A DNA stretch of 64,000 nt from Monocercomonoides exilis (Eukaryota > Preaxostyla > Oxymonadida > Polymastigidae), in the NCBI GenBank assembly GCA_001643675.2, contig LSRY02000013.1:622501-686500 (forward strand). The letters run 5' to 3'. The position numbers and the translations under genes are program-made. This document shows, piece by piece, positions 58,801-64,000 of the stretch (positions are counted from its first letter, which is position 1; each line of letters begins with the position of its first letter). Under the pieces are notes generated by a model, which was not told the DNA's origin, did not search any database, and saw only the letters and a program-made list of their open reading frames with translations.

Positions 58801-59871
58801 ATTTGTAATTTTTCTTTTCCCTCATCATTTTTATTCCCCACCCAGCACTGGCAAAGTGTATCTCGTCACAGATCCACTATGCCCCCTTGAGCTTGTTGGG
58901 ATGGTGGCCAACCAAGACAACATCTGGCTCAACCGCAACAGCTCCGGAAAGCCCTTCGAAATGGAGTGGAACATCGAGCAGCCCAACGGCAAGTGGGAGC
59001 CTTTCTTCAAGCCGCCCCGCTTTCCCATGCCTGAGTCCCTGAAGGAGTCGCAGCAGCCGGCGGTGCTTGTCTACCAGCCGACGCCGCCGAACTACAGCAG
59101 AGACATCGAGTATGGCATAGAGCAGACGCTGTGGAAGGATTTGGAGGCAGAGGTGAATGCAAGACACAGGAGACTGATCAAGAACAGGCAGTGTGCGTCG
59201 CTTCTGAAGCCAATTTTGAGAAGGCTGGAGAAGGACAAGATGAGACACTACTTGGCGTTTCTGGAGGAGCAGCAGAGAGAAGCAGCACATCAGACGCAGC
59301 AGGGACAAGGGCAAGGACAATCACAACAGGGCAGCATACATCAGACTGTGCTGTGTGATCTGCAACTGCCACAGGACGGTGATATTCATGATGATGGAAC
59401 TGAGTTTGTGATTAGCTTTGCATGTTTTTTAGAATTGGAATAATTTTTTTAACAAAATTTATGAATGATGAATCGTTCTAATTATTAAATATTTTTTATT
59501 TTCATATTTATTTTTTAACAGGTTTACAGATGCCAAGCATCAAGAGTATCTTTCACAAGTTTTGGAGACTTATTACACACACGGGATGATCATCAATGTT
59601 CCTTGGACAGGCTTAGACGAAATTAAGGTTAGAATAAGTTTTTGATTCAATTTTCATAATTTCTCTTGCTTTTGAATGAATTTCACAAAAAATATTGCAA
59701 TGTTATAATTATATCTTATAATAGAAATTGGCTAAAAAAGCAGAAATATTTTCTGTCAGCTCTCCAAATGTTGAATTTGCACTGAGTGTGTATGTGTGTT
59801 CATACCCAAGCTATGTGATATCTGTCTGGATATATTTGATGGCTGTTATTCCAAAGAGAGGCAGATTCTGA
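52835..59871 (+). CDS. CC2D2A-like ciliary transition-zone protein, multi-exon
   Basis: Exons read 53054-53318, 53369-58135, 58294-58400, 58545-58714, 58846-59403, 59522-59627 and 59725-59871, all with GT-AG introns and matching phases. The frame is open and conserved upstream of the ATG at 53090 (DDGLFTG matches EEGLYxG of CC2D2A), so an earlier exon is needed; 52835-52882 (MTEVFKQIAFPEA...) with an acceptor at 53053 fits but is uncertain. Total about 2055 residues. Order: the DDGLFTG...NEHRLLRY block; the LDIGEVLFTEH block; charged coiled-coil; poly-Ser and poly-Lys insertions; a C2 domain (LQLFVHVIQGSAIPTRR ... PDPTWNETMIFDFG ... RWLGGVSFPMSSL); then the inactive transglutaminase-like region (LLINYFLSLN, FPEGKTSWVLTT, LRLWNASTGKVY) and the signature end VEFALSVYVCSYPSYVISVWIYL. 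CC2D2A belongs to the MKS/B9 module at the base of cilia, so the host should build flagella. Longer than human (about 1620) through low-complexity insertions. Confidence 0.85.
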
Positions 59872-60463
59872 GAGAAACATAATTCATTGAATTTTTTCAA
59901 TTATTAATGAGTATTTGGCATTTGTCATTCGATTTCTTGTGGCTCCGAGTCCATATCATCTGATCCATAAATATGATTCATTGAGGAAAAATTAGAAAAT
60001 GAAGGGGCGTTTTAATAACATCATTGAAGGATAAATTTGCCACAATTTCGATACTGATGAATTTATTTGCAATTCTTGAAAGAGGCTCCTTTTTCAAAAA
60101 ATTTATGAAATTATCAACCTCAAGATCGCCTCTTAAAATGCAAAGTAACTTGCGTTGCTTTATCCAATTATTTGCGATTTCTAGAAAGATGCATTATCTT
60201 ATTTGTTTCATCCGAGAGAGTAAATCGAAGTGTATTTTGCATATCTGTTCTATTTTAAAATTTATTACTCTCTCATTTTTTATTTTGTATCCTTTTTGTT
60301 GAAATAATGTACATTAGTTAGTTTGCATTTTATTTTTTTGAAAATGCTTTTTAAAAAACTGTGAATCAAAGCATGCATATAAATGAAATAACAAAAATTG
60401 AATGAATTTTTGGAAAAGATGTCACTCTTTTAATGAAGGGACAGATCATAATAACATCCAAAA
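59872..60463. other. Spacer between the CC2D2A-like and HECT genes
   Basis: AT-rich. A short frame at 60024-60302 has no recognisable features. It presumably contains the 3' flank of the CC2D2A-like gene and the 5' region of the ligase gene; I cannot point to a defined signal. Confidence 0.45.
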
Positions 60464-63042
60464 ATGGTGTGAATTCTTTGAATATTCATATTTGTTCAAC
60501 GATATCTATTCTAATATTTTAATTATAATTGTTAGGGAGGAGAACAATCGTCAGGCAAGCCAACGACAACAACTAATGCCTCAACAATTATTTGGACAGA
60601 AGCTGGTCTGACGGACATTCCAAAAGAATCTCTAAAGTTTACAAAAGTGCAGACTATGAATCTTTCATCTAATTTGATAGCTTCGGTACCAGAACATATC
60701 CAGAAACTGAAAAATCTCACGTCACTAAACCTCGCAAATAATTGCATAACTGTCATTCCAAAGTACATTTCAGTTGCATCAAATATTAGATAGTATGAGC
60801 GTTTTGTTTTTCTATAAATTTATTATGAGCGTTGACTTTTTTTCTTTGAATATTTAAGTTTATCTTTATCGAATAACAAGATTCGCTTAATAAGTGAACA
60901 ACTTTGCTATTTACCTCATTTAGAGGTTTTAGATTTAAGTTATAATGAAATTGTTACTCTGCCTGGAAGAATTGGAGACCTAAGAAATTTGAAAGAATTA
61001 TATTTACACTTCAATCTCCTTGTTGATGTTCCTGATTCTTTTGGCGATCTACAACTTTCAAAGCTCACGCTTGATGAGAATCCTCCGCTTTCTCCTGCTC
61101 TTGCGCGATTGTGCGAAGGTGGGTGCGGAGATCAAGCCCGCTTCATCACTTCATTTGTTCGTTTTCGCAGAATCACACAACTGCCAGCTGGCTTTTCTGC
61201 ACAGCTTTCACCAGAGAAAGGCGTACCTTATTTCTACAACATTGACTCCAAAACTTCGTCTTGGATTGATCCGCGCTATTTCATGTTTCTGAACACTCTT
61301 TCGTTTTATGAGAGAAGGCTATTTTCATTTGCAGGGCAGCCTCCATCGATGATGATGCCATTAATTCCAATTTCACAGACTCCAACTTCTTCTTCTCCAA
61401 CATCACCAGCAACACTTGCTCTTCTTTCTTCTCCCTTCGGAACTGTCCCCCAGCCCTCGCTTGCTGTTGCTGCCGCAGCTGCTGTGGCTGCTGCCTCTGC
61501 TTCATCGTCCTCAGCCTTGTATTCATCTGCCTTTGGCTCGTCTGCTGGCTCCTGGGCAGCGGGCAACGGGGCGAATGGGCTGGGTCTTCTGTGTCAGAAT
61601 CCGATGTGCTTGAACCCGTGCGAGTTGGGCTGTGCGAAGCGGATGTGCAGCAAGTGCTGCAACGGAGAAGGGTGCCAGATGCATTCGACTGCGCTGCAGA
61701 AGAAGAAGCACAAGTCGTTCAATGACAGAGCAGCGCAGATGTGGGAGAAGATCACAGCGATGCACATTCCGGAGCCTGAGATGTGGAGAGAGAAGCCTCG
61801 TCTGAAGGTGACGCTGCGGCGCGACCATCTGCTGCAGGACTCGTTCAGAGATGTGATGCGTGCCAACCCCGAACGACTGAAGCTGCGGCTGAACGTGTGC
61901 TACTTCGGGGAGACAGGGCTCGATTACGGTGGGCTGACGAGAGAGTGGTTCACGCTGGTGTCGGAGGAGATTGTGAAGCCTGACTACTGCCTCTTCCGCC
62001 CCTGCGACGGAAACCCCGGAGTGTTCCAGATCAACCCGCATTCGTATGTCAATCCGGCTCATCTCGAATACTTCCGCTTTGTCGGCAGGCTTCTTGCGAA
62101 GGCTCTTTTTGATCGGTTTTTGGTGAATGCTTATTTCACCCCAACGTTCTACAAGGGCATCCAAGGAACACCTGTCTGTTTTGAGGACTTGAAGCTGGTG
62201 GATTTGGAGCAGTACAACTCGCTCAAGTCGATTGAGTCGATGGACGATGTGGAAGACTTATGCTTGACGTTCTCAGCGACGACGATGGAGTTTGGGGAGA
62301 TGAAGGAGATTGACCTGATTGAGAATGGGCGGAACATCGATGTGACGAAGGAGAACAAGAACCTGTTCATCCAGCTGAAAACGCAATATCTGCTGGAAGG
62401 GCAAGTGAAGGAGCAGATGGAGCAGGTGAAGTTTGGCTTCAACGAGCTCATTCCGCCGGAGCTGGTGGCGGACTTCTCTTTGACAGAGATGGAGCAGCTG
62501 CTGTGTGGCAGTGTGGTGATTGACATGAAGGACTGGAAGAAGAACACGAACTATTCGATGTACACAGAGTCCTCGCCGCAAGTCGTGTGGTTCTGGAACA
62601 TTTTGGACTCGATGACGAACGAGGAGAGGATGGGCGTGTTCCAGTTCGTCACTGGGACGACGAAGATTCCGCAGGGAGGTTTGAGGATTTGCATTTATTT
62701 ATTTATTTACAGAAATTATCAAATTTTTCTTTCTTTCTTTTTTTTCTTTTCTTTTTTTCTTTTTTTCTTTTTTCTTTTTTCTTTTTTCTTTTTTCTTTTT
62801 TCTTTTCTTTTTTTTATTTAATTTTGATTTTTTTTCTCTCTTTAGGTTTTGCCAATCTTATTGGAAGCAATGGGCCTCGCAAATTTCTTATTAATAAGCT
62901 GCCTCGTTCCACAGACCATCTGCCTTCTTCGCACACCTGCTTCAATCAGCTGGATCTTCCTGAATATGGTTCACAGGCAGAACTTGAGGAAAAACTGAAA
63001 AAGGCAATTGAATTGGGTTTGACTGGCTTCGGAGAAAAATGA
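60464..63042 (+). CDS. HECT-type E3 ubiquitin ligase with LRR and WW domains
   Basis: Four exons: 60464-60466, 60536-60792, 60859-62678 and 62846-63042, introns of 69, 66 and 167 nt, 758 residues. The start is the ATG directly before the first intron; the joined frame continues [13 protein letters not shown]. Residues about 25-150 form leucine-rich repeats ([38 protein letters not shown]). A WW domain follows ([14 protein letters not shown] ... SSWIDPR) with Phe for the first Trp. Next are a Ser/Ala-rich linker and a Cys cluster ([19 protein letters not shown]), possibly zinc-binding. The C-terminal 380 residues are a complete HECT domain: [40 protein letters not shown], and [12 protein letters not shown] with the catalytic Cys at about 725, ending GLTGFGEK before TGA. 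It should accept ubiquitin from an E2 and pass it to substrates chosen by the LRR/WW part. Nedd4-like catalytic domain but no C2 domain. Further upstream exons are possible. Confidence 0.88.
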
Positions 63043-63374
63043 GAAAGTTTATCTGCGACTGTGTTATTAACGCAGAGATTGCTGCGAAATTGCTTGATGT
63101 CATTTTTGTTTTATCTTTCATATTAAACACGACGCATCATTTCACTTGAGCAAATCATTTTTTTCTTCAATTTGATTTAACTGTTTTCCTTCTACTCTTA
63201 GAAATACTTATTTCTTTTGACTTTTTTAATTTGCACTTCTTTATCTACATTATTTTGAGATTTATTTTGTTTCACTTACTGTTATTTGTGGTTTTTTGAA
63301 TCATAACTTAAATATTATCATAAAATATTGTGTATGGGTTGATCAAAATATTCACATCAAAAGAGATATTTTTA

Positions 63375-64000
63375 ATGGCTGAAATATCTGTGAAAAAATA
63401 TGAGTGCTTGGACCATACAGCAGACATTCAGTTCCATTCTTGTTTGTTTCTTTTTTCTTTGGAATTTTTTTTTTTAGAAATGAAAATTGAAATTATTGAA
63501 AACAGGGGGCAGCACTTTGAAAGAAGCTTTTGAAAATGTATGCAATTTTTTAATCAATTGCTATGTATATTTACAATCATTGTTGTGAATTAAAGATGGC
63601 GTTATGTATGTTCGATTACGTCACAGAAATTGAATATGTCAAAATTAATGATGAGCTTACACATGATTTCGAAGTTTCTGGTCTGTGCTTATTTTTTTTT
63701 TTTTTTATCTAATCATTTTTTAATTTTTCAATTTCAAACAGGACATGACATGCAATCTCTGCTTTTTGCATTTATGGATGAACTTCTGTTTCAATTTTCA
63801 GCAGATTTTTTCACCGTGCGCAAAATTAATATAACTGAATTCGATCGAACAAACTTTAAAATCAAAGCAACCATTGAAGGAGAGACGTTTGATCGGAAAA
63901 GACATCCAATTGGAACGGAAATTAAAGCAATTACTTATTCGAACATGCAAATTCATGAAAAAGAAGAAAAAACTGATATTTTCATGATTGTTGATATTTG
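63375..64000 (+). CDS. Archease (RtcB tRNA-ligase cofactor), 3' end at window edge
   Basis: Exons 63375-63441, 63506-63537, 63596-63680 and 63742-64000, joined across introns of 64, 58 and 61 nt with consistent phases. The protein reads MAEISVKKYECLDHTADIQ...HSWGSTLKEAFEN...DMQSLLFAFMDELLFQFSAD...FDRTNFKIKATIEGE...HPIGTEIKAITYSNMQIHEK and ends ...FMIVDI as the window stops. Family members end at the same point (VIIDI), so probably only the stop codon is missing; the last two bases TG would begin it. DHTAD and the GTEIKAITY block are the conserved metal-binding archease elements. Archease activates the RNA ligase RtcB, which joins tRNA halves after intron removal and, in animals, XBP1 mRNA. 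The protein has about 147 residues, normal for the family. Confidence 0.93.

Noticed and set aside
62679-62845. TTTTC-rich tract read as a coding poly-Phe extension of the HECT gene.
   Set aside because: It lies in a GT-AG intron; removing it joins KIPQGG to FANLIGSNG and completes the HECT domain.

Overview
The window looks like nuclear DNA of a flagellated, intron-bearing protist with an AT-rich genome. An oxymonad of the Preaxostyla (Monocercomonoides-like) is my best guess. That is an inference from giant secreted repeat proteins with a pseudokinase tail, short GT-AG introns (50-180 nt), the standard stop codons and a transition-zone gene of cilia. No rRNA, tRNA or CRISPR array was recognised.

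Left part (1-20.3 kb). It opens inside the C-terminal half of a GRP170/HYOU1-like ER Hsp70, followed by a 51-nt poly-A tract. From 3.6 to 9.4 kb lies a decayed DIRS-like tyrosine-recombinase retroelement (gag, RT-RNase H, YR, inverted repeats), all broken by stops. At 10.2-11.2 kb is a foldback element whose long inverted arms are themselves tandem repeats. Then come remnants of genes on both strands (11.4-13.0, 16.3-17.6 and 18.5-19.8 kb), one intact two- or three-exon gene of unknown function (14.2-15.5 kb) and a large triplet microsatellite.

Centre (20.3-50.0 kb). Two giant genes of almost equal size (about 3966 and 3965 codons) converge tail to tail. Each encodes a signal peptide, a very large repeat ectodomain with eight colinear Cys modules, one membrane helix and a degenerate kinase C-lobe. 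Their last 1.36 kb of coding sequence and 2.35 kb of downstream DNA form the arms (about 3.7 kb each) of a near-identical palindrome. The ectodomains outside the palindrome are strongly diverged. The 1.2-kb loop holds a small CAAX-ended Rab/Ras-like gene that has lost its key nucleotide-binding residues.

Right part (50.0-64.0 kb). After AT-rich spacer with small inverted-repeat elements come three multi-exon + strand genes: CC2D2A-like (ciliary transition zone), an LRR-WW-HECT ubiquitin ligase whose first exon seems to carry only the ATG, and archease (partner of the RtcB RNA ligase), cut by the window end at its last codon. The housekeeping genes are not an operon. The region that behaves as a unit is the palindrome with its two receptor-like genes and the pseudo-GTPase.
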